A stretch of 64,000 nucleotides of DNA from Liopterus haemorrhoidalis. Taxonomy: Eukaryota > Arthropoda > Insecta > Coleoptera > Dytiscidae. The stretch's first letter is position 1. Each line of letters starts with the position of its first letter. This document shows positions 33,478-43,784 of this stretch, piece after piece. Location of the stretch: positions 6,134,903-6,198,902 of the forward strand of contig OZ020624.1 in NCBI GenBank assembly GCA_963971575.1, given 5' to 3'. The position numbers and the translations under genes are program-made. The notes under the pieces are model-generated. The model did no database searches, was not told the DNA's origin, and saw only the letters and a list, made by a program, of their open reading frames with translations.

Positions 33478-34780
33478 AGGTGTCTCAAAAGAAATTTTAT
33501 ATATATTTAGCTTACTGCGTGAATGCAACGTATCCGAGGGGCGCGGGGGTTATGTCAATCGGTAGCCTGGCTCTTGGGAATGCAGTCGCTATAGAGCGTT
33601 TCTCGGGAGCAGACCGCGCGTTATGCTTGCGAGAGTTTTACAAAAACAGTGATTCGGCGACTGTAGCGCGTAGAAAATTCTGCAGTATTCGAGGTTTTCG
33701 CCACTTAAATGATGCGCCAAGCATTCCTCTCATTCGATATTGGGTTAAAAAGTTTGAAGAGACTGGTACAACACTGGATAAATCAAAATCCGGGCGATCT
33801 AGGGCATCAAGAACGGTAGAAAACGTGGAGAATGTTAATCAGTCTGTTTGTGACGACCCGAACCTTTCAATTCGGAAGCGCGCAAGTGCTTTAAATGTGC
33901 ATAGATCATCATTACATCGCATTAGGCACAAAAACCTAAAGCTGCACCCCTACAAAATTCAATTGGTGCAAGAATTAAAGCCCCAGGATGCCAGTCAGAG
34001 GCTTAATTTCGTAAATCAGGTGATTGAGCGATTTTCAACGTTTACCAACATTTTGTTTTCGGATGAAGCTCATTTTCATCTTAATGGCCACGTAAATAAG
34101 CAGAACTGCCGCTACTGGAGTGCAACGAATCCAAAACGCAAACATCAGAAACCCCTACATTCGCCTAAAGTGACCGTATGGGCTGCGATGTCGGCGCGAG
34201 GAATTATCGGCCCTTATTTTTTTGAAGACGAAAGGGGGCGTGCAGTTACAGTGAATTCAGAGCGTTATGTGGAGATGTTAGACAACTTCTTAGTACCTGA
34301 ACTACAAAACTTTCTTGGCTATAACCAAAGAACATGGTTCCAACAGAACGGAACAACTTCACACACGTCCAATATGTCTCTGCCACGTGTTCGTGAAATT
34401 TTCTCAGGCAAATTGATCTCCCGGTGACATAAATTGGCCTCCACGCAGTCCAGATTTAACCCCTATGGACTTTTTTCCTATGGAGTTATCTTAAATCTAA
34501 AGTTTACGCCAATAAACCGACTTCACTGGCGCATTTGAAAGAAAATATCCGTCACGAAATGGCAGCCATCCCTGAGTCCACCTGCCGAGACGTCATAAGT
34601 AATTTTACTGTTCGATTAAATGAGTGCCGAGAACGCGAGGGTTTACATTTATACGATATTATTTTTAAGAAAGAAAACCCCAAAAAGTGTATTTTAATAA
34701 TTAATAAACATTTTTTCTATATACGGCTTACTTTTTTTTTTAATCGATCCACTAAATATAAAATTTCTTTTGAGACACCT
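33478..34780 (+). mobile_element. DD41D mariner-like element inside a non-LTR 3' UTR
   Basis: GGTGTCTCAAAAGAAATTTT at the left and its reverse complement at the right form TIRs of about 25 bp, 1.3 kb apart. The flanks contain TAC/TTA consistent with a TA insertion. The gene inside covers nearly the full length. Confidence 0.85.
33552..34672 (+). pseudogene. DD41D mariner-like transposase, second Asp mutated
   Basis: I chose ATG 33552 (MSIGSLALGNAVAIERFSGA) because family proteins start just before such a segment; the open frame extends further upstream into the TIR. A helix-turn-helix region (LIRYWVKKFEETGT, NLSIRKRASALNVHRSSLHR) is followed by the first Asp in NILFSDEAHFHL and by VTVWAAMSARGIIGPYFFED. 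The second Asp is Asn (WFQQNGTTSHT). A frameshift/TGA at about 34425 and a one-base insertion at about 34472 precede SPDLTPMDFF and ECREREGLHLYDIIFK. The second to third acid spacing is about 41. Inactive. Confidence 0.85.
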
Positions 34781-35348
34781 TACATAAAAAATTACATCAC
34801 TATAGTAAAAATATTATTTTAGTGTCAGAAATTCAGAAACCGAATAGAATGATCTTTCTATTAAATGTTTTTTAAATTATTTTTGAAAATTTTGATGTTA
34901 CTTAATTGCTGAATTTCTGACGGTAGCTTATTAAATAATATTATTGCCATATATTTTGGACTGCATTCATAAGTAGTGGTTCTATGTTTTGGAATCATCA
35001 ACTTGTTATGACCGTGTCGCGTATCGTATGCGTGTGATTCACCTAACAGTTGAAATTATTTTTTATTTTTAAAGGCGTATAATAAAGTTTCTAATATATA
35101 TATAATAAGGGTATTGTTAAAATATTAAGTTTTTTAAACAATAATTTACATGAAGATCTAAATGGTTTCCCTGTTAAGGTTCGTATTGCAGATTTCTGTA
35201 ATTTAAATATCAGCCTCAGTTGATCTTCCCCAGCAGATCATACCACAAGACATAACAGACTGAACATTAACGAAATAAAAAATGAAATGAAAAGCTATTA
35301 TAATAATAATAATAATAATATAATATTTACTTATTGTCCACATACAAT

Positions 35349-38300
35349 CCCAGCAAACATTTTTATACGGGCCAGTACTGGTAAAGCACATACTCCCCGG
35401 CATTGAAAGTAATGGGCCAGTGCTGGCATTTCGTACTGGGCCAGTACCCCGGTGTCCCGTGGCCCTTAGCTGGCCCATTGATGTATCAGTTCCTGGCCCA
35501 GCAACGGTAAAGTGCATTGAAAGTAATGGGCCAGTGCTGGCATTTCGCACTGGGCCAGTGCTGGCATTTCGCACTAAGCCAGTGCTGGCATTTTGCACTT
35601 AGCCAGTACCCCGGTGTCCCCGTGGCCGTTAGCTGGCCCAGCAACGGTAAAGTGCAAAATAATCGCATTAGTTGCAATATTTATTTCTGACGGACCAGTG
35701 CTTATATTATACCCACTCTCTAGTGTTTCAAATGTAACGTATGTGTACTTACCCAGTATTAAAATAAATTAATGGTTAGTTGCAAAATAAATACTCTTTT
35801 GGCCATTTTCACCATCGTTGAATAAATTTATTTAACAAATAAAGTTGACAATATCGCATCGGTTTTAAACTATTAATGAAGAAATTAACATTGCTGTCAA
35901 TAGAATGATGCGATATTGTTAACTTAAGTTGTTAAATAAATTTATTCATCGATGGTAAAACTGGCCGATTGTAAATTGTATTAACAGTTATAATTTATTG
36001 ATTTATTTATAAATATTAAATAAATATAATTTCAGGAATAACAGGAATTAGTTTATTTAATTTATTAATTTAATGAAGAATTTTAAGAAAATGGTTTTCT
36101 GCCATTTCGGCCAAACCAATTGCATCCTAAAGATAAGGGGTAACTAATAATTTTCGCCAATATTCGTCTTGTATTATGTACCACATCTTTCCTCCCTGAC
36201 TTGAAGAGTGCCAACCTAAAGAAATCATACTTGTTAAAATAAATTCAATAATCAAATTTTATAAGCATTAATGCTATAAGCTGTTCACTTTTGTAAGAAC
36301 AAACTAGATCTGGTTATTTTGGTGATTTTTATAGTGTATTACTGACTTTTAGAAACTTGGTTATATTGTAAAAAAAGCTTCACAGTTTTGGATTAAGTTT
36401 GTATTATTTTAGGTTGGTATTATATTTACAAAATATTTAAGATGTCACTATTCAAAATGAAATATGACAAATTATATTTTTTAAATGACATATTTATAAT
36501 CTTGTAACAGATTTATTAATAATTGAAAATTTTATTACATGAAAAAAAAACTATGATTGAACTAAACTAAAAATTAAACAATTTAACATAGTTTGTGTAA
36601 ACTACGTCCTTAAATCTAACAAAACACACACAAATCACAATAAAAAACTGTATAATGTTCACAAAACAATAACTATTCAAATAAACATCTTGACAAACTG
36701 TCCACCAACACGTATCAACTTGTACTGGCCCTCGAGGGGGTACTGGCCGTTAGGGCGTTTTATGACAATCAGACTTTTCAAATTAGTACCCAGCAAACAT
36801 TGAACTAACGGCCGAACGCCGGCAAACTGCTTTTACGCTGGTACATTGCTGGCACCAGAAGTAAGTGCAACGCCAGTATTAATAATGTACTTCACATTTG
36901 TATTTCGCACTCTGCCTATACGAAGTACTTTACCAGCATTTTATAAGCATTCCTTATTTGTATTAATCCAAGGTTATTTCTAGCGGGCCAGTGCTTATGT
37001 TTATAACTTTTTTTTAATGTAATAATTTGAAAAGTCTGACCGTTCTTAGTCATAAAACACCCTAATGGCGTGGCCTTCGAGGGTCGGTACAAGTGATATT
37101 CTGTTAGTATAAGTTCGGACGTGTTGGTGAATAGTTTTTAAAGATGTGTATTTGAATAGTTATTGATTGTGACCATTATACAGTTTTTTATTGTGATTTG
37201 TGTGTGTTTTGTTAGATTTAAGGACGTAGTTTACACAAACTATTTCATATTAAATTGTTTAATTTTTAGTTTAGTTCAATCATAGTTTTTTCATGTAATA
37301 AAATTTTCAATTATTAATAAATCTGATACAAGATTATAAATATGTCATTTAAAAAATATAATTTGTCATATTTCATTTTGAATAGTGACATCTTAAATAT
37401 TTTGTAAATATAATACTAACCTAAAATAATACAAACTTAATCCAAAACTGTAAAGCTTTTTTTACAATATAACCAAGTTTCTAAAAGTCAGTAATACACT
37501 ATAAAAATCACCAAAATAACCAGATCTAGTTTGTTCTTACAAAAGTGAACAGCTTATAGCATTAATGCTTATAAAATTTGTTTATTGAATTTATTTTAAC
37601 AAGTATGATTTCTTTAGGTTGGCACTCTTCAAGTCAGGGGGAAAAGATGTGGTAGATAATACAAGACGAATATTGGCGAAAATTATTAGTCACCCCTTAT
37701 CTTTAGGATGAAATTGGTTTGACCGAAATGGCAGAAAACCATTTTCTTAAAATTCTTCATTAAATTAATAAATTAAAGAAACTAATTCCTGTTATTCCTG
37801 AAATTATATTTATTTAATATTTATAAATAAATCAATAAATTATAACTGTTAATTCAATTTACAATCGGCTAGTTTTACCATCGTTGAATAAATTTATTTA
37901 ACAACTTAAGTTAACAATATCGCATCATTCTATTGACAGCAATGTTAATTTCTTCATTAATAGTTTAAAACCGATGCGATATTGTCAACTTTACTTGTTA
38001 AATAAATTTATTCAACGATGGTGAAAATGGCCAAATGAGTATTTATTTTGCACCTAACCATTAATTTATTTTAATACTGGGTAAGTACACATATATTACA
38101 TTTGAAACACTAGAGAGTGGGTATAATATAAGCACTAGTCTGTCAGAAATAAATCTTGCAACTAATGCGATTATTTTGCACTTTACCGTTGCTGGGCCAG
38201 CTAACGGCCACGGGGACACCGGGGTACTGGCCCAGTGCAAAATGCCAGCACTGGACCAATGCGAAATGCCAGCACTGGCCCAGTGCGAAATGCCAGCACT

Positions 38301-38706
38301 GGCCCATTACTTTCAATGCACTTTACCGTTGCTGGGCCAGCAACTGATACATCAATGGACCAGCTAAGGGCCACGGGACACCGGGGTACTGGCCCAGTAC
38401 GAAATGCCAGCACTGGCCCATTACTTTCAATGCCGGCGAGTATGTGCTTTACCAGTACTGGTCCGGATAAAAATGTTTGCTGGGTACATTCAAAAAAAGT
38501 TTAGTTTTAAGTAAAAAGTATAAAAATATTTGCTTGGACTAATACAAATAAGGAGTGCTTATAAAATGCTAGTAAAGTACTTCGTATAGGCGGAATGCGA
38601 AATACAAATGTGAAGTACATTATTAATACTGGCGTTGCACTTACTTTTGGTGCCAGCAGTAAAAGCAGTTTGCCGGCGTTCGGCCGTTAGTTAAATGTTT
38701 GCTGGG
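35349..38706. repeat. 3.36-kb palindrome: element with an inverted self-insertion
   Basis: Outer element X starts CCCAGCAAACAT at 35349 and ends ATGTTTGCTGGG at 38706. Inner element Y (36789-38484) has the same ends and is X in reverse, inserted about 220 bp before the right end of X. Y is flanked by TA (36787-36788 and 38485-38486). The resulting arms (35349-36780 versus 37030-38484) are nearly identical inverted repeats. Confidence 0.9.
36789..38484 (-). mobile_element. CCCAGCAAACAT-type TIR element (inner copy Y)
   Basis: A 1.70-kb non-autonomous element with CCCAGCAAACAT inverted ends and TA flanks. It contains a block of short repeats built from GGCCAGTGCTGGCATTT, near 38220-38420 here and 35400-35660 in X, and no transposase. 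Part of it (about 37480-37560) matches the ends of the TIR element at 39696, so an older insertion is carried along. The superfamily is unresolved. Confidence 0.8.
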
Positions 38707-38709
38707 ATA

Positions 38710-39130
38710 CATAATCATTAATAGACAGTCAATCAGATAAATTACAATAGCATGACAAATGATAATCGATAAATAGAAATTATAAATCAAATTCAAAAAA
38801 TTCCTCAAAACTGTATATAAGGTATTCAGTCAATAAGTTTTTAATTTTTTTATTTTTTTTTTATTGTACTGAACATAATTCTTTGGTAGAAACTTGGTAA
38901 CAAATTCATAAACTTTATAGAATAATAGTTAACACTATATCTTGATTTATTTATTCGTGTAAAATTGGGGTATATATTTGATTTATTACGTGTGTTGCAG
39001 TTTAAAGAGTAACCTACAATCGGCTCTATAAGATGCACTCCCCTGTACTCTTATTGCACGCCTCTGTAGTCCAAAAACTCTTTCAGCAGAGGCAGAGTGT
39101 CCCTATGCTAAAAGAGCGTATGCTATGTAC
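38710..39130 (-). pseudogene. Second non-LTR RT C-terminal fragment
   Basis: The minus strand reads YIAYALLA*GHSASAERVFG, LQRRAIRV, YRADCRLLFK, then in another frame NTRNKSNIYPNFTRINKSRY and IKFMNLLPSFYQR. This is the same C-terminal order as the fragment at 33363-35290 but a different family. Stops and frameshifts throughout. Confidence 0.6.
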
Positions 39131-39695
39131 GACCGAAATAACGCAAAATACGTAATTAATAAAACATGCCTTGATGCGATAGATGGTTAGCCTTTCGTTA
39201 AACGTTAAATCTACTAATTTTATGCACAATGCATAGTCTATAGTCGACTAATTTAAGAGTTGTGAATGCAGCTTTAAGGTTTAAATATGTATAAAAATAA
39301 AAAATCAAATAATACTTTTTTATCAAAAAAGTTTGAATCCTCCTTTTTAAAATTAGTATATAAATTAAATTATATCGCAATTAAGTGGATAAAAGGACAC
39401 AAGAGTACCTTTTTTTGGTTTAAAAATTACACTTGGTTATAATTAATATTGTCTTAAGAACTTTTTCATCTTAATTAATTCTGAAAACTTTTGTGAAACT
39501 TGCGGTCCATATAATTAAGTATCCTATTTTATGCACAATTTAAAATTCAAGTTGCATAGTTTAATCTGCGCTCTAATTAAAATTTCTTAAATTTAAAATA
39601 AATACAAAAATATTTGTAATTCAGAATGTTCAATCTGATGTTAGGCGGAAAACTCATCAGAACGATATTACAATATGATGATATGATGGAAGTAA
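39131..39695. other. Unassigned AT-rich spacer
   Basis: Nothing recognised. Confidence 0.5.
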
Positions 39696-39923
39696 TAAGC
39701 TGTTCACTTTTGTAAGAACACACTATTGGGCTCAACAGCGCTATGAAGTGACGCCAAGCGGACTATAACTGAACTAAGCGAAACGAGTAATAGTTTATTG
39801 TTTACATCTGGTTTACATGTGTTTTCTCGTGTAGTTTGTATTGCTTTTAAAAGTTAGTGTTGCAGTTTGTTTGTTATATTAACTTTTGATAGCAATTATT
39901 CTTTTTTATATTACTTTATGTTA

Positions 39924-40040
39924 TAATGAGTTATTATAACACAAATTGGTGTGTGTTTGGCTGTCACTCTAGAAAACGAAGTAACAAAAATATTTACTTC
40001 CACTATTTTCCAAATGAGAAACAATTTGTGAACTGTTAAT
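39924..40040 (+). pseudogene. THAP zinc-finger N-terminal fragment
   Basis: ATG at 39924 opens a 38-residue frame, MSYYNTNWCVFGCHSRKRSN then YFHYFPNEKQF, ending at TAA. The C-x3-C spacing, basic stretch and F-H-x-F-P are the first half of a THAP DNA-binding domain, found in P-element-type transposases and in many hemipteran TE-derived proteins. The second zinc-binding half (C-x2-H) is missing unless an intron follows. Confidence 0.6.
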
Positions 40041-40254
40041 AAATTTGGTGCTGTGGAAGTGATAATAACAAACTAGTATTTATTAAACAAATTAAATAAA
40101 AAACAAACACTAAATTATAAAAATCCTTCTCGAACATGATTAAATATCTACCCGGGTAATTTTAATGCAGAATTAGGGCAAGCGGTCTCAAATTCTGTAC
40201 GCAGCTTTTCTAATACATTTTCACTGAACTTTCAGTGCCTGCTTTTGTTTTTAA

Positions 40255-40789
40255 TCAATTTTTAGGTTTCGGTTCATACTGTTGTAAGACAGGTTTCTTA
40301 AAAGTAGACCACAGGCATTTTAAATCTGTGTTGGTTAATATTTCCATACTCAATATATTGTTTCTGGAACAAAAAGTAAAACCAACAGAAACCACACAAA
40401 AAAAAGATAAATCAAATATTTCACAATCAATCAATGCCCTGATCTTGGCTTCTTTCATTTTGGTTTGTTAACCACCTGGCACAAAATAATAGGATAGCTG
40501 AAATGTGTTTGCATGTAGTTCCTGCTTTACATGTGCAGGACATATTTAAAACTTCAACATCATTACTAAATTTTAATTTCCCAGTGACTTCGTGAGGTGG
40601 TGTTCTCAAACTGCTTGTTTGTAAACATAACCCACATATGTCGACATGCTCATCATTTTTGTCCAAAATTCCGCACAACATAAGATGTCCGGCGTTTAAC
40701 AACTCTTCTCCTTCAACTACACACCTAGAAGAAGGTGTTGCACTTAAAAAATTAAAATAATTTAATAAGGATAGCTGTTTATTATCCAT
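40255..40789 (-). pseudogene. SWIM zinc-finger protein fragment, TE-derived
   Basis: A minus-strand frame starts MDNKQLSLLNYFNFLSATPS at 40789. It contains MSCTCKAGTTCKHISAILLF, whose C-x-C...C-x-H pattern is a SWIM zinc finger, and ends at 40427. A +1 shifted frame continues TDLKCLWSTFKKPVLQQYEP. SWIM proteins of this layout often precede a YqaJ-like exonuclease in TE-derived insect genes; that part is absent. The upstream sequence resembles an inverted copy of the region before the THAP start. Confidence 0.55.
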
Positions 40790-40900
40790 AGCAAATCAAT
40801 GATTTAACATGTAAACAAATATGGACAACTTTCACATTACTCGTTTCAATCAGCTGTTCATAGCGCTCGTAACGCCGCCATCGGGCATTGTTGTATCCAA

Positions 40901-41907
40901 TGGTCTATTTCAAAGTAGAAAAAAGTAGATAGCGCTGCGAACCGAGTACGATTTACACTGATCAAATACAGTATAGCGGGAAATTTAAAATAAGTTACAA
41001 CTAGGGCATGGGCGTAGCAACTGGGTTAGCAAGTGATTTTTTTTTATTATAAAAAAGGTTAATAAGATATTGAAATAAACAAGGCAGATAATACGTTATT
41101 TATACGACATAAATTCAGTTTAATGGGAAATTTGAAAAAGTTAAAAAACTATTAATTTTAAAAATTATGTACTATATATAAAAAGAGAGATTTGGCTAAA
41201 AGAGTTTAAACAAAGCTATAAAACAAACAATATATCTTCAGAGCTAAAGTTTCTTATTTAATAAATTATTGTAAATAAAAATAAAAAATATATGTATATA
41301 TGAAGGTCTAAAAATTATATCAATAACTTCTTCTGTGGGCACAATCAGCTGGGCTGTCTTTTGGCTTCACATTAGTCCTCTTTCTTGATCTGTTAATTGT
41401 CAACTGTCAAAAAATATTTATATGTCAGATAACCTAAAATATATATAACTGCGTAAAAACAAATTACATGGAGAATTTTCTCCATAAAATCTACGCCAAG
41501 AATATAAATAAAAGTCTAAATATGTAAATCATAACAAAATATAATCTGTCTCAATTTGTAATACGAAACTAGATCTGGTTACTTTGGTGACTGTTGTGGT
41601 GTAAACAGACTTTGGCGTATCCGTGTGAACCAATACTATGATAATATTATAAATGTATTGTCAATATACAACATAAAAAATGAACTTTTCCTGTTAGTTC
41701 CGTATTACAAAATGAGACAGATAATATATGAAAAATTAAATAATATAAATAATATATATTTCCAATTTACGACACTGAACCAGATGTCAACTTGGACTAA
41801 AAACAATATTTTTACAGTGTAATAGGGATGACGATCTAAACCAATCCGAAGCAAGGACAAACAGCTCCTATCTTCTTACACACATTTTTCTACTTTGAAA
41901 TAGACCA
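40901..41907. mobile_element. 1.0-kb TIR element (TGGTCTATTTCAAAGTAG)
   Basis: TGGTCTATTTCAAAGTAGAA at 40901 pairs with the exact reverse complement ending 41907 (TIR about 23 bp). No transposase inside. A 175-bp MITE of the CTGTCTC family is nested at 41546-41720. Confidence 0.7.
41546..41720. mobile_element. 175-bp CTGTCTC-family MITE
   Basis: Same ends as the 1.35-kb element at 3631-4979 (CTGTCTCAATTTGTAATACG and near-reverse complement) with ATAAT on both sides. Only about 90 bp at the left end and 30-60 bp at the right are shared, so it is a deletion derivative. Confidence 0.75.
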
Positions 41908-42187
41908 TAGATCTGGTTATTTTGGTTACTTTTATGGTGTGTTACTGACTTTAAATGTCAATTAAAAATATTCCTTGCGCTGTAAAACCGACTTTAGGTT
42001 GATAAGGTTATGATCATTATAATTAAGATATAATTTTTCATTATGACATATATCAAATGGATCGACATTTTAAAAAAGTGACATTTTTTAATACCAACAT
42101 GACATACAGCTTCATAGGTGCAAACTATGGAAAACAAAATTCCCTCTTAGTTTGTTTTTACAAAAGTGAACAGCTTATACTTGTCAT

Positions 42188-42330
42188 TAGAGATGGCAAC
42201 GATTAATCGAATGAATGAAATAGTCGATTATTTTGTTTCAATTAATCGATTAATCATATGATATTTTTGGTTTCGATTAGTTAATAATTAATCGATTAAT
42301 TGATTATAAATCGATAACTTTATTTTATTT
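42188..42330. mobile_element. hAT-like end with ATTAATCGATTAAT repeats
   Basis: AGAGATGGCAACGATTAATC starts a segment rich in ATTAATCGATTAAT. An inverted counterpart ends at about 46790 (TTGCCATCACC). The two could be ends of one 4.6-kb composite hAT, but I found no 8-bp duplication. Confidence 0.4.
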
Positions 42331-42394
42331 TCAAGAAATTACTTCATAACATAATACAGGTATCTTCCTCAAATAATCCGGAAAACAACCTATC

Positions 42395-42620
42395 AGTTTT
42401 GGATAAGGTAAAATTAAAATGGCCAAATGCACACCATATATATACTGACGGATCAAAATTAACCAATGGCGTAGGTTGTGCCGTTTAAGATCCCCAGCGC
42501 ACTTTTAGCCTAAAATTTAAACTCCCAGATAATATGTTTATCTACAATGCGGAAATGGTCGCCTTATAGTTGAGTTTAGAATACTTAAAAAATAACTTTC
42601 ATAATGAATTTGTTATTTTT
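42395..42620 (+). pseudogene. RNase H domain fragment of a non-LTR element
   Basis: Reads WPNAHHIYTDGSKLTNGVGC, then a stop, NAEMVAL with another stop, and FVIFTD. The Asp of TDGSK, the Glu of NAEM and the Asp of FTD are the first three catalytic acids of RNase H, as found after the reverse transcriptase in I/R1/Jockey-group elements. The frame is cut at its third acid by a family B insertion whose first bases are ACCGACC. Confidence 0.7.
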
Positions 42621-42873
42621 ACCGACCGCCAACATATATAAGGGAGGTATTGTGATCATACCGATTTTGGCATTTCGAGATTTCGATGGATCTCCACGAA
42701 TTGAGGTCCCTACATAAAGTTTTGACTATTTTTAGCATGATGTCTGTCGGTCTGTCTGTCGGTCTGTCTGTCGGTCTGTCTGTCGGTCTGTCTGTCGGTC
42801 TGTCTGTCGGTCTGTCTGTCGGTCTGTCTGTCGGTCTGTCTGTCGGTCTGTCTGTCCGTCCGTCTGTCTGTCA

Positions 42874-42908
<35 letters not shown>

Positions 42909-43356
42909 CGTCCGTCTGTCTGTGTACACGTGCAGAACAAATTCGGCTGAAACGATTTTTATGCAACTTCATATTTAAGCTTCTGCCATCAATGGCACGA
43001 GTTGATCAACTTTTGGTAAAAATCGGTTGACTAAAAATGGGAGTTTACTCTTGTCGATTTTAAGATTTTTGTGAATATTTCACAACAGAAAAATATTTCG
43101 AAAAAATTTATCGAACAAAAGTTGCTATAAAAGTAATAATTAATAGAGACATTTTTTGATAAAACGAAATTTTTCGATATTTTTTTTTAAGTCTCAATTT
43201 TTTCATACTTATATGTAACGTTTTCATGCTCATGATAAATAATATCTCTGTTAGAAAATATTATGCCAAGTTATTTCTACTCTGCTGCTAGAATGTATTT
43301 TATATAAGTACTTCATGATGGCGGTCGGTCCTGTGGTGGCCACAGTTGATTTTTTC
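42621..43356 (+). mobile_element. Family B element with long GTCT/GTCG core
   Basis: ACCGACCGCCAACATATATA at 42621; a 180-bp core (about 42740-42920) in which GTCTGTCTGTCG units alternate regularly; then the usual middle and the 3' end GGCGGTCGGTCC with its CTGTGG-TGG-CCACAG hairpin at about 43329-43345. One 3' unit only. Inserted in the RNase H fragment. Confidence 0.75.
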
Positions 43357-43784
43357 TGATTGAAAAAGCGCCGCCCAAATATTGAGTTGCCCTGGATTTG
43401 AAAAAGAATTATTCACTAATTTATGATATTATTAAAGGTCTAAACCCCAGGAACATTATTTATTTATTTATTTTTTTAATTTCATTTGTTTCCTAATTTT
43501 TTGGAGATAATTTTTTTTTTTTTGGTCTATTTCTTGTGGAGGACCGGCAGGGACAAAATGTCTGGGGCTCCAAAATAGGTTAATCCGGCCCTGTTACCAA
43601 ACACCTTTTATAAAAATTAAATAAATTAACGTTTTATTCAAAAATGAGATAAACTGTTATAATATAATTTAGTATATAAATTGCCTAAATAAAAGTTGAA
43701 TATAGTTATAGTTTTATTTAATACAATACTGTGGAATTTGAAAAAATTTAATGAAAGAATGTGTACTAAAATATGTAATTTAAA
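43357..43784. other. Spacer with a solo hAT-type end
   Basis: GGTTAATCCGGCCCTG (about 43578-43593) is the inverse of the common hAT end CAGGGCCGGATTAA. No opposite end was found. Confidence 0.4.

Larger units (their letters stand above)
33363..35290 (-). pseudogene. Non-LTR retrotransposon 3' fragment split by a mariner
   Basis: The minus strand (35290 down) reads SVMSCGMICWGRSTEAD, then RLQKSAIRTLTGK-like sequence, LFKKLNILTIPLIYILETLL, NTRH-type DTRHGHNKLMIPKHRTTTYE, and FNKLPSEIQQLSNIKIFKNN. This order is the C-terminal tail of insect CR1/Jockey-group reverse transcriptases. It ends at 33363 with a polyadenylation-like GGACAATAAAGTTTATTATT and a (TTA)n tail. The DD41D element at 33478-34780 is inserted in the 3' UTR. 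The RT catalytic domain is lost. Confidence 0.75.
39696..42178. mobile_element. TIR element (AAGCTGTTCACTTTTGTAAG) filled with insertions
   Basis: ATAAGCTGTTCACTTTTG at 39694 and its reverse complement ending 42178 are the outer ends; TAGATCTGGTTATTTTGGT follows inside both this copy and the partial copy in the palindrome at 36277. Between them lie the THAP/SWIM segment (39724-40900) and another TIR element (40901-41907), so the original element was short. Confidence 0.55.
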
